NCBI RefSeq assembly: GCF_017086405.1
Contig: NZ_CP070973.1
Coordinates: 62,001 to 126,000 of the forward strand
Direction of reading: 5' to 3'
DNA from: Mycobacterium gordonae
GTDB taxonomy: Bacteria > Actinomycetota > Actinomycetes > Mycobacteriales > Mycobacteriaceae
Length of the DNA: 64,000 bases
This document shows positions 1 through 8,383 of the stretch, in pieces. The stretch's first letter is position 1. The number at the start of each line of letters is the position of its first letter. The notes beneath the pieces were generated by a model. The model saw nothing but the letters and a program-made list of their open reading frames with translations, was not told where the DNA came from and did not search any database. Position numbers and translations under genes: made by a program.

Positions 1-375
1 TTCCTGCTGCCTCGTGGTCTGGCGATTGTCGCCTCGCGCGGCGCGCAGCGACAGGCCGACGACATCCGTCGAGCCCGCGAAACCAAGACGGTCCGCGACC
101 GCGAGCACGCCAACGAGATCAAGACCGCCATCCAGGCGCTCGGATCGGTCTCGCTGCCGGTGAAGACCGCCTCCGACAGCGGCAAGCTGTTCGGCTCGGT
201 CACTGCCGGTGACGTGGTGGCCGCCATCAAGAAGGCCGGCGGTCCGAACCTCGACAAGCGGATCGTCCGGCTGCCCAAGGCTCACATCAAGGCGGTCGGT
301 ACGCACCCGGTGGTGGTGCACCTGCACCCCGAGATCGACGTCGAAGTCGCGCTCGAAGTCGTCGGCGAGAGCTAA
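1..375 (+). CDS. rplI: 50S ribosomal protein L9, 3' part (left end cut by window)
   Basis: The open frame from base 1 reads [15 protein letters not shown] and ends at TAA 373-375. It contains the end of the L9 N-domain, the long connecting helix (basic and acidic residues, [19 protein letters not shown]) and the C-terminal rRNA-binding domain ([22 protein letters not shown]). L9 binds 23S rRNA in the large subunit. The start lies left of the window. In mycobacteria rplI closes the rpsF-ssb-rpsR-rplI operon and dnaB follows, which is the arrangement seen here. A strong terminator lies 15 bases after the stop. Identity is secure. Confidence 0.97.
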   Translation, partial: FLLPRGLAIVASRGAQRQADDIRRARETKTVRDREHANEIKTAIQALGSVSLPVKTASDSGKLFGSVTAGDVVAAIKKAGGPNLDKRIVRLPKAHIKAVGTHPVVVHLHPEIDVEVALEVVGES

Positions 376-390
376 CTCTTTTCGTCTTTG

Positions 391-422
391 CCCGGTGCGG
401 CCTTTCGGCCGCACCGGGTTTT
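391..422 (+). terminator. Rho-independent terminator of the rplI operon
   Basis: A perfect 12-bp inverted repeat (CCCGGTGCGGCC 391-402 and GGCCGCACCGGG 407-418) with a TTTC loop is followed by TTTT at 419-422. It lies directly behind the rplI stop, so it should separate the ribosomal operon from dnaB. Confidence 0.9.
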
Positions 423-886
423 GTGCTGCCGGAATGGGGCACGCAGAGCGGCGTTCTGGCGAACGTCTTCGACGCCGCCTTCGCGGGGTCGACGTAACCT
501 CGCATTAACTCCGCCAAAATGTGGTGGAAAACCAACACGCCCGGCGCGATAACCTGCGCCGACACGCCGTAGAAATTCTTGTCCACATGAAATCGGCGGC
601 GTTGGATGGCGGTTAGCAGCAGTGATGGACAAAAAAGTCGCTTTGCTCCACAGGTTCTCCACACCCCGTTCAACACAGGCGTTCAACGATATGCACACTC
701 GATCCACAGCTTCATAAACAGGCGCTGTTGGAGTCCTGTCCAGCAACGCTTACGTTTCTTCCGGCGCAGTGTGGGTGCGATCAGGCAGGCCGATAGGGCG
801 GGGGGCGGGTGTCGGTGCGGTGACTTACGCTCTGAATACCAGTGATCGAATGTATGTTCGGTGGTTGAGTCGGAGGGAGGTGGCCT
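423..886 (+). promoter_or_regulatory. dnaB upstream region with DnaA-box-like motifs
   Basis: This stretch has no convincing gene. It carries an exact TTGTCCACA (579-587), the mycobacterial DnaA-box consensus, plus TTCTCCACA (655-663), TGCTCCACA (644-652), a reverse-strand TTGTCCATC (624-632) and a weaker CGATCCACA (700-708), all within about 130 bases. The dnaB ribosome binding site GGAGGGAGG is at 872-880. The boxes suggest DnaA could bind upstream of the helicase gene, but no binding data support this here. Confidence 0.5.
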
Positions 887-3800
887 GTGGCGGTCGTCGA
901 TGACATGCCTCACCCGGGGATGGACACCCCGCCACCCAGTGAGGACTACGGTCGCCAGCCTCCCCAGGATCTCGCCGCGGAACAGTCGGTGCTGGGCGGG
1001 ATGCTGCTGAGCAAGGACGCCATCGCCGACGTGTTGGAGCGGCTGCGGCCGAGCGACTTCTATCGCCCCGCCCACCAGAACGTCTACGACGCCATTCTCG
1101 ACCTGTACGGCCGCGGTGAGCCGGCGGACGCCGTGACGGTGGCCGCGGAACTGGACCGTCGCGGGCTGCTCCGACGCATCGGTGGTGCACCGTATCTGCA
1201 CACGCTGATCTCGACCGTGCCGACGGCCGCCAACGCCGGCTACTACGCGGGCATCGTCGCCGAGAAGGCGCTGCTTCGTCGCCTGGTCGAGGCGGGTACC
1301 CGGGTGGTGCAGTACGGGTACGCCGGCGCTGACGGGGCTGACGTAGCTGAGATCGTCGACCGGGCCCAGGCCGAGATCTACGAGGTCGCTGAGCGGCGCA
1401 CCTCCGAAGACTTCGTGCCCCTGGAGGACCTGCTGCAGCCGACGATGGACGAGATCGACGCCATCGCCTCCAACGGCGGCATCTCGCGCGGTGTGCCGAC
1501 CGGCTTCACCGAACTCGACGAGGTGACCAACGGGTTGCATCCCGGGCAGATGATTATCGTGGCGGCGCGGCCGGGGGTGGGGAAGGCACTGGCGCTCAAC
1601 ACGCCGCTGCCCACGCCGACCGGCTGGACGACGATGGGTGATGTCGCCGTTGGCGATGAGCTGCTCGACGCCGACGGAGCGCCGACCCTAGTCATGGCCG
1701 CCACCGAGATCCTGCTGGGCCGCCCCTGCTATGAGATCGAATTCTCCGACGGCACGACGATCGTCGCTGACGCTCAACACCTTTGGCCGACCGGTTACGG
1801 CATCCGCACGTCGGCACAACTGCGGAGCGGCCTGGACACCATCGTCCCCGCCGGCTCCGCTGGGCATCACGTCGCCGTTATGGCGCCGGTCCTGCAGATT
1901 GTGTCGGTCCGCCGTGTTCCGAGCGTTGCCGTGCGCTGCGTCGAGGTGGACAACTCTGCGCACCTCTACCTCGCCGGGCGCGGGATGGTGCCGACCCACA
2001 ACTCAACCTTGGGGCTGGACTTCATGCGGTCGTGCTCCATCAAACACCGTATGGCCAGCGTCATCTTCTCGCTGGAAATGAGCAAGTCCGAGATCGTGAT
2101 GCGGCTGCTGTCTGCGGAAGCGAAAATCAAACTCGCCGATATGCGTTCGGGCCGGATGACCGACGATGACTGGACCCGTCTGGCGCGGCGGATGAGCGAG
2201 ATCAGCGAGGCGCCGCTGTATATCGACGATTCGCCGAACCTGACCATGATGGAGATTCGGGCCAAGGCGCGTCGGCTGCGGCAGAAGGCCAATCTGAAGC
2301 TCGTCGTGGTCGACTATCTGCAGCTGATGACGTCGGGCAAAAAGGTGGAGTCCCGACAGATCGAAGTGTCGGAATTCTCAAGGCATCTCAAGCTGCTCGC
2401 CAAGGAGCTCGAGGTTCCGGTAGTCGCGATCAGCCAGCTGAACCGCGGTCCCGAGCAACGCACCGATAAGAAGCCGATGCTGTCCGACCTTCGCGAGTCG
2501 GGTTGCGTGACTGCCGGGACCCGTATCCTCCGGGCCGATACCGGCGCCGAGGTCACCTTGGGTGAGCTGATGCGCACCGGAGAGCGTCCTCTGGTTTGGT
2601 CAGTGAACGAGCGGCTGCGGATGGTCGCCCGGCCAATGACGAATGTATTTCCGAGCGGGCACAAGGAGGTGTTCCGACTGCGGCTGGCTTCCGGGCGAGA
2701 GGTCGAGGCCACCGGCAACCACCCCTTCATGAAGTTAGAGGGTTGGACGCCCCTGGCGCAGTTGAAGATTGGCGACCGCGTTGCAGTGCCGCAGCGCGTG
2801 CCGGAGCCCGTTGACACGCAGCGGATGGACGATTGTGAAGTCATGCTGCTCGCCCACATGATCGGCGACGGGTCATGTGTGAAGCGTCAACCGATCCGCT
2901 ATGCCTCGGTGGACGAAGCCAAGCTCGCCGCGGTGACGGTGTCGGCTGCCTATTTCGATGTGCGAGCCGTTCGCGACGACTACGCAGCCGCTCGGGTGAC
3001 CACCCTGCGGCTGCCCGCGCCGAAGCGCCTGACGCACGGTCGACGCAATCCGATCGCGGTCTGGCTTGATGGGCTGGGTCTATTCGGTAAGCGCAGCTAT
3101 GAGAAATTCGTGCCGGAAGCGGTATTCCGTTGTCCCAACGATCAGGTGGCGCTGTTCCTGCGGCATCTGTGGGCGACGGACGGGTCGGTGCGGTGGGACG
3201 CCAAGGTGGGCCAGGGACGCATCTACTATGCGTCCACAAGTCGTCGTCTCATCGACGACGTTGCTCAGCTGTTGCTGCGGATGGGTATTTTCGCGCGGAT
3301 CAAACTGGCGAAGAAGCTCGGCTACCGGGACTCTTGGCACCTGTGTATCTACGGCACGGAGAACCAGGTCCGCTTCCTTCGCCATGTCGGCGTGCACGGC
3401 GGGAAATCGGTAGCCGGGCAAGAGGTGCTGTCCCACCTGGAAGCGGTCGTCCGCAATCCCAACCAGGACACTGTGCCGCTCGCGGTGTGGGATCGGGTTC
3501 GAAATGCGCTGTCCGTAAAGAAGATGACGCACCGGCAGTTCGCCGCGGCAATGGGCACACAATTCTGCGGGTCGATAATGTGGAAGCATTCGCCGAGCCG
3601 GTCGCGGTTGCACCGGGCAGCGGCGCTCTTGGCAGACAACGATATCCACGCGCTGGCGACCAGTGATGTCTTTTGGGACACCATCGTCGAAATCACCAGC
3701 ATCGGCATACACGACGTATATGACGGGACTGTTGACGGCACGCACAACTTTGTGGCGAATGGGATCAACCTCCACAACAGTCTCGAGCAAGATGCCGACA

Positions 3801-3958
3801 TGGTCATTCTGTTGAACCGTCCCGATGCCTTCGAGCGTGACGATCCGCGCGGGGGAGAAGCCGATTTCATTCTGGCCAAACACCGTAACGGGCCGACTAG
3901 GACGGTGACCGTGGCGCATCAGTTGCACTTGTCGCGGTTCGCCAACATGGCGCGGTAG
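887..3958 (+). CDS. dnaB: Replicative DNA helicase DnaB precursor with two inteins
   Basis: The 1023-residue precursor contains DnaB extein segments at residues 1-233, 373-539 and 965-1023. Together they give a 459-residue helicase, the normal size. The hexameric helicase unwinds DNA at the replication fork. Visible features are the N-terminal domain (PQDLAAEQSVLGGML), a Walker A split as ARPGVGK / ST, a Walker B-type VVVDYLQLM, and the C-terminal SLEQDADMVILLNRP with AKHRNGPT. The GTG start at 887 is chosen because a near-perfect Shine-Dalgarno GGAGGGAGG lies 6 bases upstream. Activity requires removal of intein 1, because it interrupts the ATP-binding loop. A downstream hypothetical gene overlaps the stop (TAGTG). 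Confidence 0.98.
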   Translation: MAVVDDMPHPGMDTPPPSEDYGRQPPQDLAAEQSVLGGMLLSKDAIADVLERLRPSDFYRPAHQNVYDAILDLYGRGEPADAVTVAAELDRRGLLRRIGGAPYLHTLISTVPTAANAGYYAGIVAEKALLRRLVEAGTRVVQYGYAGADGADVAEIVDRAQAEIYEVAERRTSEDFVPLEDLLQPTMDEIDAIASNGGISRGVPTGFTELDEVTNGLHPGQMIIVAARPGVGKALALNTPLPTPTGWTTMGDVAVGDELLDADGAPTLVMAATEILLGRPCYEIEFSDGTTIVADAQHLWPTGYGIRTSAQLRSGLDTIVPAGSAGHHVAVMAPVLQIVSVRRVPSVAVRCVEVDNSAHLYLAGRGMVPTHNSTLGLDFMRSCSIKHRMASVIFSLEMSKSEIVMRLLSAEAKIKLADMRSGRMTDDDWTRLARRMSEISEAPLYIDDSPNLTMMEIRAKARRLRQKANLKLVVVDYLQLMTSGKKVESRQIEVSEFSRHLKLLAKELEVPVVAISQLNRGPEQRTDKKPMLSDLRESGCVTAGTRILRADTGAEVTLGELMRTGERPLVWSVNERLRMVARPMTNVFPSGHKEVFRLRLASGREVEATGNHPFMKLEGWTPLAQLKIGDRVAVPQRVPEPVDTQRMDDCEVMLLAHMIGDGSCVKRQPIRYASVDEAKLAAVTVSAAYFDVRAVRDDYAAARVTTLRLPAPKRLTHGRRNPIAVWLDGLGLFGKRSYEKFVPEAVFRCPNDQVALFLRHLWATDGSVRWDAKVGQGRIYYASTSRRLIDDVAQLLLRMGIFARIKLAKKLGYRDSWHLCIYGTENQVRFLRHVGVHGGKSVAGQEVLSHLEAVVRNPNQDTVPLAVWDRVRNALSVKKMTHRQFAAAMGTQFCGSIMWKHSPSRSRLHRAAALLADNDIHALATSDVFWDTIVEITSIGIHDVYDGTVDGTHNFVANGINLHNSLEQDADMVILLNRPDAFERDDPRGGEADFILAKHRNGPTRTVTVAHQLHLSRFANMAR
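1586..2002 (+). other. DnaB intein 1: class 3 mini-intein in the P-loop
   Basis: This 139-residue in-frame insertion (precursor residues 234-372) lies between GVGK and STLGLD of Walker A. It begins with Ala, not Cys or Ser, so it lacks the usual position-1 nucleophile. It has the class 3 W-C-T set: Trp67 in DAQHLW, Cys118 in VRCVEVD, and Thr137 in VPTHN. It ends in His138-Asn139, followed by Ser+1. No endonuclease domain is present. Cys48 (GRPCYE) and Cys118 sit at the numbers I recall for the redox-controlled M. smegmatis DnaB intein, so oxidation could reversibly block splicing (inference). Confidence 0.93.
2504..3778 (+). other. DnaB intein 2: class 1 intein with LAGLIDADG endonuclease
   Basis: This 425-residue insertion (precursor residues 540-964) lies between LRESG and SLEQD, the site where mycobacterial DnaB inteins are commonly found. 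It begins with Cys1 (CVTAGTRIL), has the block B TxxH (Thr70-Gly-Asn-His73) and ends in His424-Asn425 before Ser+1, so the standard splicing residues are present. Two dodecapeptide motifs, LLAHMIGDG (115-123) and FLRHLWATDG (218-227), each keep an acidic residue, so the homing endonuclease may be active. A helix-turn-helix-like stretch (HRQFAAAMGTQFCGS) follows near the C-terminal end. Confidence 0.95.
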
Positions 3959-4440
3959 TGCCCGCGTCCACCCACCAGCAGGGGGTGCGCGACGCCGTCA
4001 ATGCCAGCGGCGGCCTCGGGGAGCCGTGGTGCGTCGACGGCGACCATGCGATACGGGTCGGCAACTTGATGCTGGTGATCGAAATGGACGACCTCGGCTG
4101 GGTCGTGATGGCGTACACGATCGATGGCGCAGAGGCCGACCTCTTCGCGGTGGTGGCTGCAGAAGACGGCAACCCGGCGTGGGTGGTTACCGATTGGCTG
4201 CGGGCCGCAGGAGGTGCTATGAGCTGGAGGCGCGTCAAGCCGGGTGTGTACAGCTCCGGCGGCTACCTTGTCGGCAGGCTTGACACCGGGGAATGGTTCG
4301 CAGAAGGTCCCGGCGTTGATCGGTGCTTCGACCACAAGAACGACGCTCAGGCTGCGTGTGCGGCTGCCCGCAGCCTGATCCCGCCGCTGCCGGTGAATCC
4401 CGGGCGGCGACGGGGCGGGCACCGTGGGTCGATCCAGTGA
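3958..4440 (+). CDS. Hypothetical protein coupled to dnaB
   Basis: A 160-residue soluble protein with no family I recognise. GTG at 3958 overlaps the dnaB stop by one base (TAGTG), so translation may be coupled. The middle has alternating hydrophobic and acidic residues typical of beta-strands (NLMLVIEMDDLGWVVMAYTIDG; AEADLFAVVAAE) and there are several Trp residues. The tail is basic and probably disordered (PGRRRGGHRG). No signal peptide or membrane segment is seen. The function is unknown; the coupling suggests co-expression with the helicase, not necessarily a shared role. Confidence 0.7.
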   Translation: MPASTHQQGVRDAVNASGGLGEPWCVDGDHAIRVGNLMLVIEMDDLGWVVMAYTIDGAEADLFAVVAAEDGNPAWVVTDWLRAAGGAMSWRRVKPGVYSSGGYLVGRLDTGEWFAEGPGVDRCFDHKNDAQAACAAARSLIPPLPVNPGRRRGGHRGSIQ

Positions 4441-4890
4441 ACGCCTGAATGATGTATTCGCTACTGACCGCGAGCGGCCGAAGAATTTCGGACAGCTGCA
4501 CGACCTTGTGGTTGTCGGCTTCGCCATATGAATGCGACGGCGGTCCTCCTGCACCTCGATGAGAAAGACGGGAAGCCGCAGATCACGCATTGTGGCGTGG
4601 GCCATGAACCCCAAGAATGTCCAGCGCAGAACCAGGGGGGACGAACCCGCCGCAATTTCGCGGGCAGCCCGTGCCAGGTCGGGCCCTGCCCGTGGGCGGG
4701 GTGCCTCGGGTTCGAGGAGCAGCCGGACGCAGGCCACGGTGTGAAGCTAACGGTGGCGCAATGGTTTTCCCAAACCTAGGACCTACCCGCCGGCACTGAA
4801 GATTGTTCAGTACTGAGAAGCCCATTGGCCTTCGAATCCTTGACGATACTGTTGTCTCCAGTTCTTGCCGAGGCGAAAGGTGTCCAGGGT
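4441..4890. other. Region without a convincing gene
   Basis: Short frames exist on both strands, including a minus-strand stretch around 4530-4650 reading FLGFMAHATMRDLRLPVFL that looks protein-like. None has a good start, ribosome site and consistent length. It may hold a decayed gene. The right end carries an alternative TTG start (4825) for the next gene. Confidence 0.4.
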
Positions 4891-5742
4891 ATGGCGCTTG
4901 AGGAAGATCGCGACGAAGTCGAACAACTTGCAGATGCGCTGCTTGCGGAAGTCGAACGGGGCGCCGAGGACGGGAACTCCGGTTTAGATAAGGCCCTTGC
5001 TGCGTTCCGACGCCGGGCAATCGACTTTGTGCGACGCTACAACCGACTGCAGATCGACTATGAGACCGAGACATTTGACAGCCCAGTGCTTTTCGTCGCC
5101 AACCACGGATTCGGCGGGATCTTCGATCTCAATGTGCTGGCCACCGGTGCCGCGCTGGAGGACCTGGCGCTGGACCGACCGCTCAGCTTCCTCACCCATC
5201 AACTGGCATGGACTCTGGGTGTGGGGCCCCTGGTCGAACAACTCGGGTCCCGGCCGGCCAGCCACGAAAGTGCGCGCCAGGCGTTCGAAGAGGGCCACCA
5301 CGTCGTTGTGTTCCCCGGCGGAGACCTCGACGCCTTCAAGCCGTTCTCCGACCGCAACCAGGTCATCTTCGGGGGGCGCAGCGGGTTCGCGAGACTGGCA
5401 ATCGAACAGCAGGTGCCCATCGTCCCAGTCGTCACCGCGGGCGCCGGCGAATCGTTGCTCGTGCTCGCCGACGGTGAACGACTTGCACGCGTCTTGCGGC
5501 TGGACAAGCTGTTCCGGATGAAGGCGCTGCCGATCTCCCTCTCCCTGCCGTGGGGACTGAGCGTCGGCGGGGTGGGACTCCTCCCGTACTTGCCGCTTCC
5601 CACCAAACTGCGCACGCGGGTACTTCCGGCCACTCAGGCGCGGCCCGGTGAGGATGCCGAACTCTTCGCTACGCGAATCCACACCGCGATGCAGGATGCG
5701 CTGACCGAAATGACGAAGAACCGACGGCCCCTTATCGGTTGA
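4891..5742 (+). CDS. Glycerolipid acyltransferase-like protein (LPLAT/MGAT superfamily)
   Basis: A 283-residue protein from ATG 4891; TTG 4825 would add 22 residues. It carries acyltransferase landmarks: a catalytic-type His in VANHGFGGIFD, an FPGG block (VVFPGGDLDAFKP, equivalent to FPEG in PlsC), and VPIVPVV. Family members transfer fatty acyl groups from CoA to glycerol-lipid or related hydroxyl groups at the inner membrane face. The His-Asp spacing is longer than the classical HX4D, which fits the MGAT-like branch seen in mycobacterial proteins such as Rv1920. The acceptor cannot be told from sequence. The gene stands alone. Confidence 0.75.
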   Translation: MALEEDRDEVEQLADALLAEVERGAEDGNSGLDKALAAFRRRAIDFVRRYNRLQIDYETETFDSPVLFVANHGFGGIFDLNVLATGAALEDLALDRPLSFLTHQLAWTLGVGPLVEQLGSRPASHESARQAFEEGHHVVVFPGGDLDAFKPFSDRNQVIFGGRSGFARLAIEQQVPIVPVVTAGAGESLLVLADGERLARVLRLDKLFRMKALPISLSLPWGLSVGGVGLLPYLPLPTKLRTRVLPATQARPGEDAELFATRIHTAMQDALTEMTKNRRPLIG

Positions 5743-6092
5743 GGGCGACCCTGCCGCCGTATGGCCAGAAAGATTTCACCTCAACATAATTCGTCCCGAT
5801 GGGTCAATAGCTCGACAATTTCGCCGAAGAAACGGCGGTGGCCAGGCGCTGCAGGCGGGTACGTGTCGCAGGAGCGAGGCGCGCGAGGCCGGCCTCCGAT
5901 GTCTTGCATACGGAGCGGGGAGACGAGCTGCCTGCAGCGCCTGGCGCGCAGCTTGGCGAATCGTCCGCCGGTCGCCCTCGTACGGTCCGAATACAGTCAC
6001 CAGGTGGCAAGCCGCCGAACTGTGGTCGAGGGGAATTGCGGGATGCTGCGAGGTCTGAAATCCCCAACGCCGGAGACTGATCCCACACAGCA
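5743..6092. other. Intergenic region
   Basis: No gene is supported. The overlapping small frames on both strands lack ribosome sites and recognisable protein character. It presumably holds the promoter of the next plus-strand gene, but I cannot place a specific motif. Confidence 0.5.
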
Positions 6093-7226
6093 ATGACAAC
6101 CGAGAATTGGGCGGGATACTTCAAACGCGTAAGCCGTTCGCGCAAACTCAGTTTCGTCTCCAACACCGCTTATGAGGTGAAGGGCGTCTACCTCGCCCAA
6201 CTGGAAGTCCGGCGTCGGCGCAGCACCGAGGGCGACGAGGTGCAACTGGGATGGCAGTGCGCGATCAAACCCGTGGTGCTCGATGACATCCTCTGGGAGG
6301 CATTCATCCCCAACACCGACCTCGGCGGTGCGCGCGCACGGCGAAATCTCAAGATCAAGGGCGCTTTCATTGTCGATCCGCTGAGGATCAATGAGGGCGT
6401 GATCTCAGTCGCTCGGCCCGACGACCTCGACGCGACTGTTGGCCTGGTGATCGACCAGTTCGTCACTGCGACCGCACAATTCACTGACCGCTATCCCACG
6501 GTTGCTGACTATGCCACGGCACTAGAGCAACAGATACCGGAAAACCAACGGTCCTGGCCCCGCAATCGACTTAGGCAGATCGTCACCCTCATCGCCGCCG
6601 ACCGCCGAGAGGAGGCCGTCGACCTGGCCGATTCTGAAATCGCGCGCGGTGAAACCGGACCTTACACGGGGTCGATTCTCGGTAGTGGTCACTCCGACGG
6701 TGTCTTCCAACACCTGTCGCTGCACTGCAAACCCGCGCAGGCGTCGACCGCCTATCTGGCCAGCCGCAAGCCCTCGCACCGTTTTCGGATACTCGCCGAA
6801 ACTGACGGTTACCGTCGGGACGGGGAACTCGCGCACGGTTTTGCTCGCCATCGCGACGCACTCCAGCTCCTGCGTGACTTCACCGGCACCAGCCTGTGGG
6901 GCATGATCTTGTCACCACTGCCCGACACCGAGAACTTGCAGTACCTTCAGGCAGTCGGCCGTGCTGACGCGATGACACTCGAAATCTGTGCACCAAGCGG
7001 TCCGCCGGCTTCGGAATCGACGCGCTCAGTCATCGGACACCGCGCCGCCTCACCCAGCGTCGAGCGAGTGATCATCGAGCTGCCGCACAGCACCGAAGTC
7101 ATCAGCGGGGATGAGGTGTTTGCCGCTGAGGAAGCAATCGAAGTTTTCCAAACCTACTACGACACAGGCACTATCAGCTCTGGCTACACGCTGCGACCGG
7201 TAGAGGTGCATCCCAACTCGGGCTAG
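6093..7226 (+). CDS. Hypothetical protein, 377 aa, possibly with an Imm1-like C-terminus
   Basis: I do not recognise the family firmly. The protein is soluble, with no signal peptide or membrane segment. The N-terminal half (about residues 1-190) is rich in aromatic and charged residues (ENWAGYFKRVSR, LGWQCAIKPVVLDDILWEAF). The C-terminal segment near residues 325-370 (VERVIIELPHSTEVISGDEV, EAIEVFQTYYDTGTI) recalls the end of Imm1-type immunity proteins, where an acidic helix is followed by a TG turn. This is a weak resemblance only. Neighbouring genes give no toxin context. Confidence 0.65.
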   Translation: MTTENWAGYFKRVSRSRKLSFVSNTAYEVKGVYLAQLEVRRRRSTEGDEVQLGWQCAIKPVVLDDILWEAFIPNTDLGGARARRNLKIKGAFIVDPLRINEGVISVARPDDLDATVGLVIDQFVTATAQFTDRYPTVADYATALEQQIPENQRSWPRNRLRQIVTLIAADRREEAVDLADSEIARGETGPYTGSILGSGHSDGVFQHLSLHCKPAQASTAYLASRKPSHRFRILAETDGYRRDGELAHGFARHRDALQLLRDFTGTSLWGMILSPLPDTENLQYLQAVGRADAMTLEICAPSGPPASESTRSVIGHRAASPSVERVIIELPHSTEVISGDEVFAAEEAIEVFQTYYDTGTISSGYTLRPVEVHPNSG

Positions 7227-7499
7227 GAGATCCGGCATCTTGCCGCCACGCGACGACAACAACTCCTCCACCGTCAGATCGGTCACGCGCCGACCGGCCG
7301 CGATGAGCCTTCGTTGGCGATCACCGCTGGCGCCAAGACGATCACCCACCCGACCCATCGACCCCGATCGCGTCGGCACACCGCGGTGCTCGGCGGGCAG
7401 GAAGTCGGCGTCCAGCGCCGGGAAGACGTTGCGTGCTCCCACTAAGTGAGTTCAGCCTGTTCTGGCGTCGTGGGGCTCTCGAACCCGCATCCAGGCTCC

Positions 7500-7991
7500 T
7501 CACCTGTTCAGTTGCCACACGGCCAGATTCAGACAGAGTGCGAACGTGGTCCACAGGAGATAAGGCACCAGCAGCCATCCGGCTACGGCACTACGGCGAA
7601 AGAACAGCACGACGGTGGTGATCAGCACTGCACACAGAATTGCGATATCGATCAACGCGATGCCCCGCCAGCCGAGTCCGAAGAACAACGGGGTCCAGGC
7701 CGCATTGAGGGCGAGCTGCGCGGCGTAAGCGCCCAGCGCGCTCCGGGTCGCGCCGACGGGTCCGCTGCGCCACACCAACCAGGCCGCCACTGCCATCAAC
7801 GCATAGAGGGTGGTCCATACCGGTCCGAACAGCCAGGCAGGTGGCGCCCACGACGGTTGCCGCAGCCGGCCGCACTGCTGAGCGCTATTGGCGGCGAGCC
7901 CACCTGCCGCGGCGGTGAGCGCGACGGCGAGCAACGACAAACCCAGCGCTAGGAAATTCCTGACTCCCTGGCGATTGGCGGCATCGACCAT
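7500..7991 (-). CDS. TspO/MBR-family (tryptophan-rich) membrane protein
   Basis: A 163-residue protein from ATG 7991; an upstream in-frame start at 8051 would add 20 basic residues. It has five predicted membrane helices and the family blocks QPSWAPPAWLFGPVWTTLYA, LNAAWTPLFFGLGW and PYLLWTTFALCLNLAVWQLN. TspO proteins bind porphyrins and cholesterol-like ligands and are linked to tetrapyrrole and stress responses. The usual length is about 155-165 residues, which supports the shorter start. The 273 bases between this gene and the previous one show no clear gene. Confidence 0.9.
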   Translation of the reverse strand: MVDAANRQGVRNFLALGLSLLAVALTAAAGGLAANSAQQCGRLRQPSWAPPAWLFGPVWTTLYALMAVAAWLVWRSGPVGATRSALGAYAAQLALNAAWTPLFFGLGWRGIALIDIAILCAVLITTVVLFFRRSAVAGWLLVPYLLWTTFALCLNLAVWQLNR

Positions 7992-8311
7992 GCGACCACG
8001 GTAGCCGCCCCGTTCGCCCGCCCGCGGCCGGGCCGATTCACGGGCTGCCATCGCCTCATGCGATTAACGCGGTGACATTCAGCTCGACTTAACGCACCGC
8101 CGCCGGTTACTCCGGCGGGCGCATGAATACTGGTCGAAAATCACTGCACCGCAATAGAAATGTGAGCCCAGTATCGAACCTCTGGTTGGCGCCGAGCACC
8201 GGAGATCCCGGCACAATTGCCGTTAACCGCCATTCACCAGAACAAAGACTCGTGTAGCATCCCGGTTCTGATTCACCACACCCGATGGTCGTTTTCTAGG
8301 CGGTGCATTCA

Positions 8312-8383
8312 ATGGAGCAAGCTCGCTACGACTGGTCACAATTGACCGCTGCAGGCACGCCGGCGGTGCGGGGCGCTCGATGA
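8312..8383 (+). CDS. Possible 23-aa leader peptide coupled to a P450 gene
   Basis: ATG 8312 opens a 23-codon frame beginning MEQARYDWSQLTAAG. Its TGA (8381-8383) overlaps the P450 start in an ATGA arrangement. AGGCGG at 8298-8303 could be its ribosome site. The P450 itself has no clear Shine-Dalgarno, so re-initiation after the leader is plausible. A small protein in its own right is also possible. Existence is inferred only from this geometry. Confidence 0.4.
   Translation: MEQARYDWSQLTAAGTPAVRGAR

Noticed and set aside
3919..4737. 272-aa minus frame antisense to the dnaB-coupled gene
   Set aside because: Composition and lack of start signals; only a short stretch near 4530-4650 looks protein-like and may be a remnant.
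5761..6096. 111-aa plus frame before the 377-aa gene
   Set aside because: No ribosome site or protein-like pattern; an overlapping minus frame of the same length is equally open.
7455..7500. tRNA-like GGGTTCGAG stretch on the minus strand
   Set aside because: The arm does not pair properly and no acceptor, D or anticodon arms can be formed.
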